Source: an uncultured Collinsella sp.
GTDB lineage: Bacteria; Actinomycetota; Coriobacteriia; Coriobacteriales; Coriobacteriaceae
Reading direction: 5' to 3'
DNA: 25,432 nt
NCBI GenBank assembly: GCA_902469555.1
Contig: CABRDB010000006.1
Span: 1 to 25,432 of the forward strand
Shown here: positions 7,257 through 15,009 of the stretch, one piece after another
Layout of the letters: every line of letters begins with the position of its first letter
Numbering within the stretch: position 1 is the stretch's first letter
The notes under the pieces: model-generated
Database searches by the model: none
What the model saw: the letters and a program-made list of their open reading frames with translations, nothing else
Told to the model about the DNA's origin: nothing
Program-made: the position numbers and the translations under genes

Positions 7257-7292
7257 ACGTCGTCAGAGGTCGAATTCGACCGCTAACGACGT
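7257..7292. repeat. 36-bp near-perfect palindrome
   Basis: The two 18-bp halves pair at 16 of 18 positions around the centre 7274/7275. The core GGTCGAATTCGACC (7268-7281) is a perfect palindrome, and the outer arms ACGTCGT (7257-7263) and ACGACGT (7286-7292) pair exactly. No T-run follows, so it is not a terminator. It could be a protein-binding or recombination site, or a cruciform. Confidence 0.7.
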
Positions 7293-7397
7293 TGTGCAGC
7301 CCATCATTTCTGGTCGCAAACAGTAAAGGGGCATGAGGGTGTATTGAGGGGGGGGGATGTCTTGCTGTCGGCATCCGCGTGCGGTGCCATTCGCTGT

Positions 7398-7417
7398 CTG
7401 TAAATATACGTTTACAG
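7398..7417. promoter_or_regulatory. Operator-like inverted repeat upstream of deoC
   Basis: CTGTAAA-N6-TTTACAG: 7-bp arms pair perfectly. The shape is that of a LacI- or GntR-type operator. It lies 120 bp before the deoC start. The regulator is unknown and is not obviously encoded nearby. Confidence 0.45.
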
Positions 7418-7478
7418 CTAATTTCATACCACTTGTCGGAATGCGGACGCTGTCCTTGCATGTCGGGCGTACATTGAA

Positions 7479-7502
7479 CGTGGTTTTTCGCGTGAAACCA
7501 CG
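7479..7502 (+). other. Hairpin in the deoC leader
   Basis: CGTGGTTT (7479-7486) pairs perfectly with AAACCACG (7495-7502) across an 8-nt loop, 22 nt before the AAGGAGG ribosome site. There is no T-run. It may be an operator half-pair or an mRNA-stabilising stem. Confidence 0.35.
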
Positions 7503-7536
7503 AATCGGTTGTCAGTCCTGAACAAGGAGGCCCAGC

Positions 7537-8211
7537 ATGGCGCTTGCCAAACCCATCAACAAATACATCGACTATATCGATGCCCCCGAGGACACGTTTG
7601 AGCAGTATGTCGAGAAGGCGTTAAAGTACAACTTTCGCTGCGTATTTGCGAACCTTCAGGAGTACGAGACGGGCCGCGCCATGCTCGAGGGCTCTGACAT
7701 CATCCTTGCCGGCGCCATCGACTTTCCCCAGGGCACTATGACGCTTGAGGAGAAGCTTGCGAGGTTTGAGGAATACGCTGCGTGTGGCTTTACCGAGATT
7801 GACTACGTTTTGAATCAGGGGTCGATCGAGAACCGCGATTTTGATGCCATCGAGCGCGAGATGACTACCATTGCTGATTTTTGTCGCGCGCGTGGCATCA
7901 CTGACAAGGTAATCGTCGAGATGTGCAAGCTGGACGGCGACGACGCCGCCAAGCGCCGTGTATGCGAGATCGCGTTGGAGGCCAAGCCGGGATTCCTTAA
8001 GACATCGACTGGCAGAAGCTTTGGCGGTGCTAAGCTCGAGGACGTGCGGCTGATGCACGAGGTGCTCGGCGATGCCGTGGCAATCAAGGCGGCGGGCGGT
8101 ATCCATAATTACGAAGAGGCTTGCGCATTCATCGAGGCCGGCGCCAGCGCGTTAGGTGCATCGGCGGGCATCGCGATCGTCGAGGGCGCACCGACGGATG
8201 AGCGTCGCTAG
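7537..8211 (+). CDS. deoC: Deoxyribose-phosphate aldolase family protein
   Basis: Cleaves 2-deoxyribose 5-phosphate to glyceraldehyde 3-phosphate and acetaldehyde, in deoxynucleoside salvage. The product has 224 residues, the usual bacterial size. The Schiff-base lysine is Lys155 in GFLKTSTGRSFGGA, and the partner lysine is Lys184 in AIKAAGGI; Asp89 lies in EIDYVLNQGS. The N-terminus lacks the common IDHTLL motif and reads INKYIDYIDAPEDT, so substrate preference may differ from classical DeoC. AAGGAGG (7525-7531) sets the start. No other deo genes are adjacent, so it appears to stand alone. Palindromes in its 315-bp leader suggest dedicated control. Confidence 0.88.
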   Translation: MALAKPINKYIDYIDAPEDTFEQYVEKALKYNFRCVFANLQEYETGRAMLEGSDIILAGAIDFPQGTMTLEEKLARFEEYAACGFTEIDYVLNQGSIENRDFDAIEREMTTIADFCRARGITDKVIVEMCKLDGDDAAKRRVCEIALEAKPGFLKTSTGRSFGGAKLEDVRLMHEVLGDAVAIKAAGGIHNYEEACAFIEAGASALGASAGIAIVEGAPTDERR

Positions 8212-8360
8212 CAGACGTATTTGACCTGAGCGATAAAGCTTCACGACCATACGCCGTTCATGTTCGGGACAATATGACATTTTTCCCGTTGCAAACGGAG
8301 TCGCGGTGGCTGTTCTGTATGATGACTCAGACAAGGTTATTCAATGACAGGGAGGCATAT

Positions 8361-9203
8361 ATGGCAATCAAAGCCATCGCGATGGATATCGACGGTACGC
8401 TCACCAACGATCAGAAAGTGATTAGCCCGCGTACGCGCGAGAAGCTGCTCGCGGTGCAGGAGTCGGGCATTAAGCTCATTTTGGCTTCGGGCCGTCCCGC
8501 ATGGGGGCTGCACGCCTTGGCGCAGGAGCTCGACCTTCAAAACCATGACGGTCTGCTAGTTGCCTTTAACGGCGCACACGTCGTCGATGCCCAGACCGAC
8601 GAGGTGCTGTTCGATCAGGCTATGCCTGCCGACGAATTGCATCGCCTGATTGATCACCTGCGTAATTTTGACGTGATCCCTATGATTTCGCTCGGTCGCG
8701 ATTTGCACGTCGAGGACTCGTACCATTGCATGATTACGCTGCCGGATGGCTCGCAGAAAAACATCGTCAAGTATGAGCGCGACGCGTGCGATCTTAAGAT
8801 TCGCGAGGTGGAGAGCCTGCATGAGGTCGCTGATGCTTATCCCGTGGACAAGCTGCTGACGGCGGGCGACCCGGCCTATCTGCAAGCGCATTACGAGGAG
8901 ATGTACGCGCCCTTTACCCAGACGCTTTCGGGTATGTTTACGGCCGACTGGTACTTTGAGTACACGGCGCCCGGTATTGACAAGGCCCGCGCGCTCGAGG
9001 GTGCCCTGCCCAAGCTCGGCATCGATGCCAGCGAGGTCGTATCGTTTGGCGACGGCCAGAACGACAAGTCTATGATTGAGTGGGCCGGCACCGGTGTTGC
9101 CATGGGCAACGCCGTCGATGAGGTTAAGGCTGTGGCCCAGATGGTGACCGCCAATAACAACGAAGACGGTATTGCGGTGGCGCTGAATAAGCTGCTGGGC
9201 TAG
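8361..9203 (+). CDS. HAD-superfamily Cof-type phosphatase
   Basis: Cytosolic sugar-phosphate or flavin-type phosphatase of the Cof/YidA (HAD IIB) group, 280 residues. Motif I is MDIDGTLT (nucleophile Asp9, acid Asp11). Motif II is ILASGRP, and motifs III/IV are the conserved K in TPGIDKARAL-like APGIDKARAL and SFGDGQNDKSMIEWAG. The cap domain sits between motifs II and III. AGGGAGG (8349-8355) supports ATG 8361. The 149-bp gap from deoC contains a small palindrome CCGTT-GCA-AACGG (8286-8298) but no clear promoter. The substrate cannot be read from sequence. A terminator follows at 9226. Confidence 0.9.
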   Translation: MAIKAIAMDIDGTLTNDQKVISPRTREKLLAVQESGIKLILASGRPAWGLHALAQELDLQNHDGLLVAFNGAHVVDAQTDEVLFDQAMPADELHRLIDHLRNFDVIPMISLGRDLHVEDSYHCMITLPDGSQKNIVKYERDACDLKIREVESLHEVADAYPVDKLLTAGDPAYLQAHYEEMYAPFTQTLSGMFTADWYFEYTAPGIDKARALEGALPKLGIDASEVVSFGDGQNDKSMIEWAGTGVAMGNAVDEVKAVAQMVTANNNEDGIAVALNKLLG

Positions 9204-9225
9204 AATCGCCGATAGTGCATGGCTC

Positions 9226-9251
9226 GGGCGTCCGCTTGCGGGCGCCCTTTT
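9226..9251 (+). terminator. Terminator after the Cof-type phosphatase
   Basis: GGGCGTCCG (9226-9234) pairs with CGGGCGCCC (9239-9247), with one wobble and a CTTG loop, followed by TTTT. It ends only a few bases before the ribosome site of the next gene, so it may attenuate rather than separate the two genes. Confidence 0.75.
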
Positions 9252-9266
9252 GTTAGGGAGGGTGCC

Positions 9267-9926
9267 GTGTCCGCATTTCCGTTCGACGCCGTTATCTTTG
9301 ACATGGACGGCGTCATTGTCGATACCGAGTATTACTACCTGGGCGAGACTGCCGCGTTTGCCAAGGAGCTTGGACTTAACCTGACTCAAGAGGAGTTGAA
9401 CGGGCAGGTTGGTACCTCGCATCAGTTCTTCCTGCGTATGCTGGTCGATTGGTTTGAGCGCGCCGGGAAGGGGCATTTAACTGGCGAGGAAGCGTTGATC
9501 CGTTGGGACGAGTGGGCGCATAAGCGTCCGCGCGACTATCAGGCTTTGATTAACCCAGGCGCCGTGGATACGATTCGAGAGCTGCCGCGCCGTGGCGTTC
9601 GCGTGGCGCTTGCCAGCTCGTCTCCCATGGATAGCATCGAGGAAGTGCTCAATGCGTGCGGGCTGTCGGATGCCTTTGAGTATGTGGTGAGCGGCGAGCA
9701 GTTTAAGGAGAGCAAGCCCGAGCCCGACATCTACCTGCATGCGCTGGACCTGCTGGGGCTGCCCGCGAATCGCTGCTGCTGCGTTGAGGATTCGGTGCCT
9801 GGCATCACTGCCGGCAAGCGAGCCGGCCTGACAGTTATTGCCAAGCGCGAGGAGCGCTTTGGCTTTAGCCAGGATGCCGCGGACAAGATTATCGACCAGC
9901 TGCCGGAGCTGCTCACGCTTTCTTAG
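9267..9926 (+). CDS. HAD hydrolase, beta-phosphoglucomutase/phosphatase-like
   Basis: A 219-residue HAD subfamily IA protein. Motif I is VIFDMDGVIVDTE (Asp12, Asp14), motif II VALASSSP, motif III Lys in FKESKPEPDIY, and motif IV VEDSVPGITAGKRAG. The helical cap is residues 17-85. Such proteins are either sugar-phosphate phosphatases or beta-phosphoglucomutases; the SxxSKPxPD and VEDS motifs fit both. The start is GTG 9267, supported by AGGGAGG (9255-9261) five bases upstream; a longer frame from 9219 would include the preceding terminator. The gene lies between two terminators and its substrate is unknown. Confidence 0.88.
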   Translation: MSAFPFDAVIFDMDGVIVDTEYYYLGETAAFAKELGLNLTQEELNGQVGTSHQFFLRMLVDWFERAGKGHLTGEEALIRWDEWAHKRPRDYQALINPGAVDTIRELPRRGVRVALASSSPMDSIEEVLNACGLSDAFEYVVSGEQFKESKPEPDIYLHALDLLGLPANRCCCVEDSVPGITAGKRAGLTVIAKREERFGFSQDAADKIIDQLPELLTLS

Positions 9927-9977
9927 GAGCGCGGTAGTTGCGCGTTTTTCGGGTCAGATGAGTAAATACCCGACATT

Positions 9978-10006
9978 TTGGTGCGACAGCAAGCATACTT
10001 TATGCT
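9978..10006 (+). promoter_or_regulatory. Promoter and possible autoregulatory site of gntR
   Basis: TTGGTG (9978-9983), 17-bp spacer, TATGCT (10001-10006). The -10 is part of an inverted repeat AGCATA-CTT-TATGCT (9992-10006) that could be an operator. Transcription from here would start at the foot of the 10010-10046 hairpin. Confidence 0.45.
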
Positions 10007-10009
10007 AAT

Positions 10010-10050
10010 GCGGGCTTAAGGGCTTGTTGAATGCCCTTAAGCCCGCTTTT
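10010..10050 (+). terminator. Perfect 14-bp hairpin between the HAD gene and gntR
   Basis: GCGGGCTTAAGGGC (10010-10023) pairs perfectly with GCCCTTAAGCCCGC (10033-10046), followed by TTTT. It fits an intrinsic terminator of the upstream HAD gene. It also lies at the expected 5' end of the gntR transcript, so it may act as a 5' stem there. Confidence 0.8.
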
Positions 10051-10076
10051 GACTTAATTGGGCTGGGAGAGGGTAT

Positions 10077-10820
10077 ATGCCACCGACTGAAGGACTAACT
10101 GACGGTAAAGCAGCGATACCGCTGTACCAACAGGTTATCGATATCATTAAAAACGAAATCAATTCCGGTGCCTACAAGGCGGGCGCGCGGATACCCAACG
10201 AATTCGAATTGGCTGAGAACTATAAAGTTGGCCGCGTTACCGTGCGACGCGCTATTGAGGAGCTCGTCCAGCAGGGCTATCTAACGAAGCGGCAGGGGAA
10301 AGGCACGTTTGTCAATGCCCCCAAGCTCAAGCGCAAGATTCGCCAGAAGGATGACGTCCAGAGTTTTTCGGACGCATGCCGCGTTAACGGAATGGAGCCG
10401 GGGGCGTGCGTCATTTCGAGAAAGATACTGCCGGCAGATTCTACCGAAGCGCAGTTCTTTGGTGTTCCCGTTGGAACTGATTTGATTTGCGTTGAGCGTG
10501 TGCGTACTGCCGATGGCGTCCCTGTCATGCTCGAGAACAACATATACGTTTACGAGGACAACGCCTATCTATCAACGGCACCTCTATCTAACCAATCCAT
10601 TTTTGAGTTCGTGCGCAACCGGACGGGCCGCACGCCCGCGTTTACCGACCCGTGCACGCTCGAGATCGCGTGCGCGTCGCCCGAGGTCGCTCGACTGTTG
10701 GCAGTTCCCGTTGGCGAACCCTTGTTTTATATGGAAGCCTTCTTTTTCGATGAGCAGCGGCGGCCGTTTATCATCGGTCGTCAGCGGATCATTGGGTCTC
10801 GCTACGTTTTTGACATCTAG
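10077..10820 (+). CDS. GntR-family (HutC/UTRA) transcriptional regulator
   Basis: A 247-residue repressor with an N-terminal winged helix (IPLYQQVIDIIKNEI to GKGTFV, about residues 13-80; recognition-helix region GRVTVRRAIEELV) and a C-terminal UTRA effector domain (about 95-245) with typical VERVRTADGVPVMLENN. UTRA proteins sense small molecules such as sugar phosphates; FrlR and FraR, which control Amadori-compound genes, are of this kind. GGGAGAGGG supports ATG 10077. It lies directly before the frl-like operon on the same strand and is separated from it by a hairpin and a new promoter with an overlapping inverted repeat. It is the likely local regulator, with an aminosugar phosphate from the pathway as inferred inducer. 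Confidence 0.93.
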   Translation: MPPTEGLTDGKAAIPLYQQVIDIIKNEINSGAYKAGARIPNEFELAENYKVGRVTVRRAIEELVQQGYLTKRQGKGTFVNAPKLKRKIRQKDDVQSFSDACRVNGMEPGACVISRKILPADSTEAQFFGVPVGTDLICVERVRTADGVPVMLENNIYVYEDNAYLSTAPLSNQSIFEFVRNRTGRTPAFTDPCTLEIACASPEVARLLAVPVGEPLFYMEAFFFDEQRRPFIIGRQRIIGSRYVFDI

Positions 10821-10830
10821 GACATTGCGA

Positions 10831-10870
10831 ATGGAAACGCCCGGTGGATTATCTCACCGGGCGTTTCCAT
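10831..10870 (+). terminator. Long hairpin after gntR
   Basis: The 16-bp arms 10831-10846 and 10855-10870 (core GGAAACGCCCGGTG / CACCGGGCGTTTCC) pair perfectly across an 8-nt loop. No T-run follows, so it may be an mRNA 3' stem or Rho-assisted end rather than a classic terminator. Confidence 0.6.
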
Positions 10871-10930
10871 ACCGTTCACGGCGCGAACGCAACCGTTCAA
10901 CCGCGTCGCGGCAATCAGTTTGAAATTATC

Positions 10931-10974
10931 TTGATGATGGGAAAAGCTGCTGGTAATCTATGGAACGTCATAGA
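10931..10974 (+). promoter_or_regulatory. Operon promoter overlapped by GntR-type operator
   Basis: TTGATG (10931-10936), exactly 17 bp, then TAATCT (10954-10959). The inverted repeat TCTATG-GAACGT-CATAGA (10957-10974) begins inside the -10 and covers the start of transcription. A repressor bound there would block the operon. The adjacent GntR protein is the natural candidate. The start codon of the carrier gene is 65 bp downstream. Confidence 0.6.
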
Positions 10975-11038
10975 ACGTTTGCCTTGCGCAGGCGTTGAAG
11001 CGAGATGTGATGCAGTCTCGAGTTCTTTGGAGGTATCT

Positions 11039-12502
11039 ATGTCAGATACGAAGGCGAAGAAGACAAACAGACGTTTTAAGTTCAAATTACCGCATGTCTA
11101 TACGATCATGTTCTTGCTGATCGTTGTCTTTGCGGTCCTGACTTGGATCGTTCCCTCTGGTCAGTATCAGCGCAAGACGATTTCGACAGCGGCGGGCGAG
11201 CGTGAAGTCGCCGTTGCTGGAACCTATGAACAGGTCGATAAGAACTACACCGATTCCGAGACCGGCGAGACCATCAATCTGGGCCAGGATATCTTTGCGG
11301 TCCTGCAAGCGCCTACTAAGGGCATCCAGGAGGCTGCCGACGTCGTTGCGTTCGTCTTATTGATTGGCGGATCGTTCGCAGTCATCACCAAGACCAACGC
11401 TTTGAATGCCGGCATGAGCCGTGTGATTAAAAAGCTCAAGAACAAGGACATCCTCATCATTCCCATCACGATGACGTTGCTGTCCATTTGCGGCACTACG
11501 TTTGGTATGTCTGAGGAAGCCCTGCCGTTCTATGCCATCTTCATTCCCATCATGATGGGTATCGGGTATGACTCGATGACGGCGTTTATCATCTGCTTCC
11601 TTGGTCCTAACCTGGGATATTGTGCTTCGACCATCGACCCGTTTAATGTTTTGATCGCCCAAGGCATCATTGGTATCGAGGGCAATCCTCAGCTGTGGCT
11701 GCGCGCCGTTTCTTGGGTCATCTTCACTGCCGTCGGTATCGCGTGGGCCATGCGCTATGCCATGCGTGTCAAGAAAAACCCCGAGTCGTCCATTACGTAC
11801 GAGGACGACAAGCTCAAGCGTGTTGAGTTTTCCGTGACCGATGCCTCCATCGAGGAAGAGTTCACTACCCGTCAGAAGCTCGTGCTTATCGATTTTGCCT
11901 GCGGTATGGGCATTATCGTCTGGGGTCTTGTTACCCAGGGCTGGTACATGAATGAGATTTCCGCCGTGTTCCTTGGTATGGGCTTGCTTGCCGGTATCCT
12001 GGGCGGCCTTGACCAGCAGACGATCGCCGAGGAGTTCGTTAAAGGCATTGCCGACTTTGCGTACGCCGCCATCGTCATCGGCATCGCTCGCGGCATCTTG
12101 GTCATTGCAGAGGGTGGCATGATCATCGACACCATCCTCCAGGCGCTCGCTACTGCACTGGCCGGTGCACCTGCCGCCGTCTACACCACGTTTATGTATA
12201 TCGTCCTTGGCCTGCTCTCTTTGCTGGTTCCCTCGAGCTCTGGACTTGCGGCGCTCACCATGCCCGTCATGGGTCCGCTGACCGAGCTTATGGGCCTCAA
12301 TCCCGAAGCCGCCGTTACCGCGCTCCAGTTTGCTAATCAGACCATCAACACCATCAGTCCCGTGGCGGGCATGACGGTTGCCGGTCTTGCCGTGGCAAAG
12401 ATCTCGTTTGGTCAATGGTGGAAGACCATTTGGAAGTTCTTCATTTTTATGGTCGTCTTTGGCCTGATCGTAACGGCAATCTCTGGCATGCTTCCGGTGT
12501 AG
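11039..12502 (+). CDS. yfcC: YfcC/DcuC-family membrane carrier
   Basis: A 487-residue integral membrane protein of the YfcC family, related to anaerobic C4-dicarboxylate carriers. About a dozen hydrophobic segments are visible, beginning with VYTIMFLLIVVFAVLTWIVP. Family features include FGMSEEALPFYAIFIPIM, GPNLGYCASTIDPFNVLIAQ and the C-terminal LLSLLVPSSSGLAALTMPVMGPL. GGAGG (11029-11033) with a 5-nt spacer sets ATG 11039. As first gene of the operon with an FrlB-like deglycase and kinases, it probably imports the aminosugar or glycated amino acid; E. coli uses a different permease family (FrlA) for this. The substrate is inferred from context only. Confidence 0.88.
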   Translation: MSDTKAKKTNRRFKFKLPHVYTIMFLLIVVFAVLTWIVPSGQYQRKTISTAAGEREVAVAGTYEQVDKNYTDSETGETINLGQDIFAVLQAPTKGIQEAADVVAFVLLIGGSFAVITKTNALNAGMSRVIKKLKNKDILIIPITMTLLSICGTTFGMSEEALPFYAIFIPIMMGIGYDSMTAFIICFLGPNLGYCASTIDPFNVLIAQGIIGIEGNPQLWLRAVSWVIFTAVGIAWAMRYAMRVKKNPESSITYEDDKLKRVEFSVTDASIEEEFTTRQKLVLIDFACGMGIIVWGLVTQGWYMNEISAVFLGMGLLAGILGGLDQQTIAEEFVKGIADFAYAAIVIGIARGILVIAEGGMIIDTILQALATALAGAPAAVYTTFMYIVLGLLSLLVPSSSGLAALTMPVMGPLTELMGLNPEAAVTALQFANQTINTISPVAGMTVAGLAVAKISFGQWWKTIWKFFIFMVVFGLIVTAISGMLPV

Positions 12503-12511
12503 GTGGTTGTG

Positions 12512-14095
12512 ATGTCTGATCGTTTGACGGTCCTGACGTCTAAGAGCGTCTTTACCGGTACGGGGGACCTGCCGTTTGAAGGTTTCGTAGCGGTCCGTGG
12601 CAATCGAATTGAGGCTGTTGGCACCAAGTGTGAGGTAGCTTCGTATTTGACCCAAGCGGACGAGGTAGTTGACCTGGGCGACCGCACCGTCATGCCTGGC
12701 CTGATCGATGTGCATACCTTCTATACAGGCTGGGCGCTGCGGACGTTGGGGTCTGATCTGTCCGGCATCGCTGATGCCAAAGAGGCCGTGTCGCTCTTGC
12801 GTGCATGGAAAGAAGATCATCCGGATTGCGCGGCGGCTTTTGGCCACAGCCTACCCGAAACGTTGGCATCGGATGCCGAGAACGCAAATACGGCAGCTGT
12901 GTTTGACGATTGTTTTGGCGATATCCCTGTCGTCTGCTTTACACCGGGTGCGGAGACCTGCGTTCTCAATGCTGCCGCCAGTGCACGATACGGCTTTACA
13001 CCCCAGGCGTGCTATGCCGAGAAGATCTGGCGCATGATGAGCGATTTCCTCGCGCTGCCCGAGGTACGTGCGGGGTATTCGGACTACATGAGCATGCTTA
13101 ACGAGCGCGGCGTTACCGCCATCAAGGAGATGGCGTTTGATGACTACTACGGTTTTGCCGACGAAATGGCTCGCCGTGAGGAATCTGGTGAGCTGACGGT
13201 TCGCGTCTCTATGATGTCGCAGCCGGTGGGTGCCGGTGCAAATCTGGCATATGCCCGCGAGGCACGAGAGCGCTTCCGGGGACCGTTCGTTCGTTTTTCT
13301 GGCTTCAACCGTATGACCGATCGCGGCGTATGGGCGGGGCTTGCCGAGATGATTGATCCCTATGAGGACTCGGCCGATGCGGGCGCTGCCGGCAAGACGG
13401 TCGTCGAGGAGCCCGAGTGGGATCTGATTGAGAACGAGCTGCGTGCAATTGATGCTGACGGCTTCCGATATTCCTTGCATTGCCAGGGCGATGGCGCCGT
13501 TCGCCGCACCGTGGCGCTCTACGCCTCGCTGCCTCGAGACGAGCATGGACGGATGCTTCGTCGCCATGCGATTACCGATCTCGAGAACTCTGACCCGATC
13601 GATCTTGTCGAGTTTGGCAAGTTAGGTGGAATTTGCGAGGTCTATCCGCAGATTCTGACGCTGGACCGGCGTGAGGATTGCCTGTCGATGATGCGTCGAC
13701 AAATTGGCGAGACGCGACTTTTGCACAGCTGGAATCGCCGCGGCATGGAAGATTCCGGATGCACAGTGTGCTGTGGAACGGATTTGCCGCTGCTGATTCC
13801 GAGCCTGGGCGAGTCAATCTACAGCGCGTGCGGCGGATTCTTCGACGACGGACTGCCCGTGAACGAGGCCAACGCGCTGACGCTTGTCGAGCTCTTGCGC
13901 GCTTGGACTGCCGGGGGCGCGTACGATCTGATGCGCGAAGACGAACTGGGTACGCTTGAGGTTGGCAAGCTTGCCGATATCTGCGTGCTCGATCGGGATG
14001 TGTTCGACCTCGATTATCGCGACGCACGCGATCTTGCGGTTGATATGACGATGTCGGACGGACAAATCGTGTTCGATCGAAATAAGGAGGCATAA
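12512..14095 (+). CDS. YtcJ-like amidohydrolase (amidohydrolase 3 family) with altered metal site
   Basis: A 527-residue protein with the composite beta-sandwich and TIM barrel of the YtcJ group, which normally hydrolyse C-N bonds with zinc. The N-terminal strand motif VMPGLIDVHTF should carry His-x-His but has His68-Thr-Phe70. The lysine expected in the strand near residue 261 appears as Arg (PFVRFSGFNRMTD). The later ligands His323 (LHCQGDG), His352 (RRHAITDLE) and Asp424 (CGTDLPLL) are present. The metal site is therefore incomplete by the family rule. AGGTGG (12501-12506) supports ATG 12512, 10 bp after the carrier's stop. It may deacylate or otherwise process an imported glycated compound; its reaction is not known. 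Confidence 0.85.
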   Translation: MSDRLTVLTSKSVFTGTGDLPFEGFVAVRGNRIEAVGTKCEVASYLTQADEVVDLGDRTVMPGLIDVHTFYTGWALRTLGSDLSGIADAKEAVSLLRAWKEDHPDCAAAFGHSLPETLASDAENANTAAVFDDCFGDIPVVCFTPGAETCVLNAAASARYGFTPQACYAEKIWRMMSDFLALPEVRAGYSDYMSMLNERGVTAIKEMAFDDYYGFADEMARREESGELTVRVSMMSQPVGAGANLAYAREARERFRGPFVRFSGFNRMTDRGVWAGLAEMIDPYEDSADAGAAGKTVVEEPEWDLIENELRAIDADGFRYSLHCQGDGAVRRTVALYASLPRDEHGRMLRRHAITDLENSDPIDLVEFGKLGGICEVYPQILTLDRREDCLSMMRRQIGETRLLHSWNRRGMEDSGCTVCCGTDLPLLIPSLGESIYSACGGFFDDGLPVNEANALTLVELLRAWTAGGAYDLMREDELGTLEVGKLADICVLDRDVFDLDYRDARDLAVDMTMSDGQIVFDRNKEA

Positions 14096-14096
14096 G

Positions 14097-14948
14097 ATGT
14101 CTGAATCCAAACCGACGCTGCACCGCGAGCAGATTGCGGGCATGAATATCCACTACATCATGTGGTCGCTCGATTACTTCCTTGATGTGCAGCAGCGCTT
14201 GGGCTTTGAGTCCATTGAGCTGTGGTGTGCAGAGCCGCATGTGACGCTCGACCATACGGGCTACTTCGAGGCTGAGGTCCTGGCGAAAAAGGCTGCAGAC
14301 CGTGGGCTTAGGTATCGCACTCTGTGCCCCGAGAATGTTGTCTATCCTTGGCAGTACTGCGCACGCAAGCCGCTGCATGAACAGCGCAGCCTGGCGTACT
14401 TTAAGCACGGCATTGAGCTTGCCGAGGTACTTGGGTGCGACCGTATGTCCGTCAACTCGGGCTGGGGCGACTGGGACGAGGACCGCGAGGAAGCCTGGAA
14501 GCGCAGCCGCGAGCACTTGTCCATTCTGGCGGAGTATGCCGGCGAGCACGGTTTGGTGCTTACGATGGAAAGCCTGCGTCCCGAGGAGAGCAACCTTGTG
14601 ACGACGGTTTCCGATGCGAAGCGCATGATTGACGAGGTCGCGAGCCCGTACTTACAGCCCATGGTTGATACAACTGCGATGGGCGTTGCAGGCGAGACGC
14701 TCGAGGACTGGTTTGCCACCTTTGGTGATGGGGCAATTCACGAGATGCACTTTATCGACGGTGACCCGTATGGCCATCTGGTGTGGGGCGATGGCAAGCA
14801 CGATATGGACGCCTTCGTCGCCACGCTCAACGCCCATGGTTTCGACGGCATGCTGGGCCAGGAAATCACGGACGGTCGTTACTACGATGACCCGGCGGCG
14901 GCAGATGCCAAGAACATGGCCGCATTCGAGAAATATCTGATTGACTAA
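14097..14948 (+). CDS. Sugar phosphate isomerase/epimerase, FrlC-like
   Basis: A 283-residue TIM-barrel protein of the AP-endonuclease-2/xylose-isomerase-like family. LTMESLRPEESNLVTTVSDA and MVDTTAMGV followed by MHFIDGDPYGHLVWGDGKHDMDAFVATL line up with FrlC, the fructoselysine 3-epimerase that converts psicoselysine to fructoselysine. Metal-binding Glu and His residues of the family are present in these blocks (MES, MHFID, GQEI). GGAGG within the end of the preceding gene lies before ATG 14097, only 1 nt after that gene's TAA, so translation is coupled. Substrate preference may differ from E. coli FrlC; identity is moderate by eye. Confidence 0.82.
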   Translation: MSESKPTLHREQIAGMNIHYIMWSLDYFLDVQQRLGFESIELWCAEPHVTLDHTGYFEAEVLAKKAADRGLRYRTLCPENVVYPWQYCARKPLHEQRSLAYFKHGIELAEVLGCDRMSVNSGWGDWDEDREEAWKRSREHLSILAEYAGEHGLVLTMESLRPEESNLVTTVSDAKRMIDEVASPYLQPMVDTTAMGVAGETLEDWFATFGDGAIHEMHFIDGDPYGHLVWGDGKHDMDAFVATLNAHGFDGMLGQEITDGRYYDDPAAADAKNMAAFEKYLID

Positions 14949-15009
14949 AACAACTATCGGCCACGCAGCCAACGTCATTGATTGCGGCCAAACAAGAAAG
15001 GAACTGGAT

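Noticed and set aside
11357..12847. Minus-strand open frame of 496 codons opposite the carrier gene
   Set aside because: Its translation is polar and repetitive (His, Asp, Gly, Lys) and antisense to a transmembrane protein; no family features.
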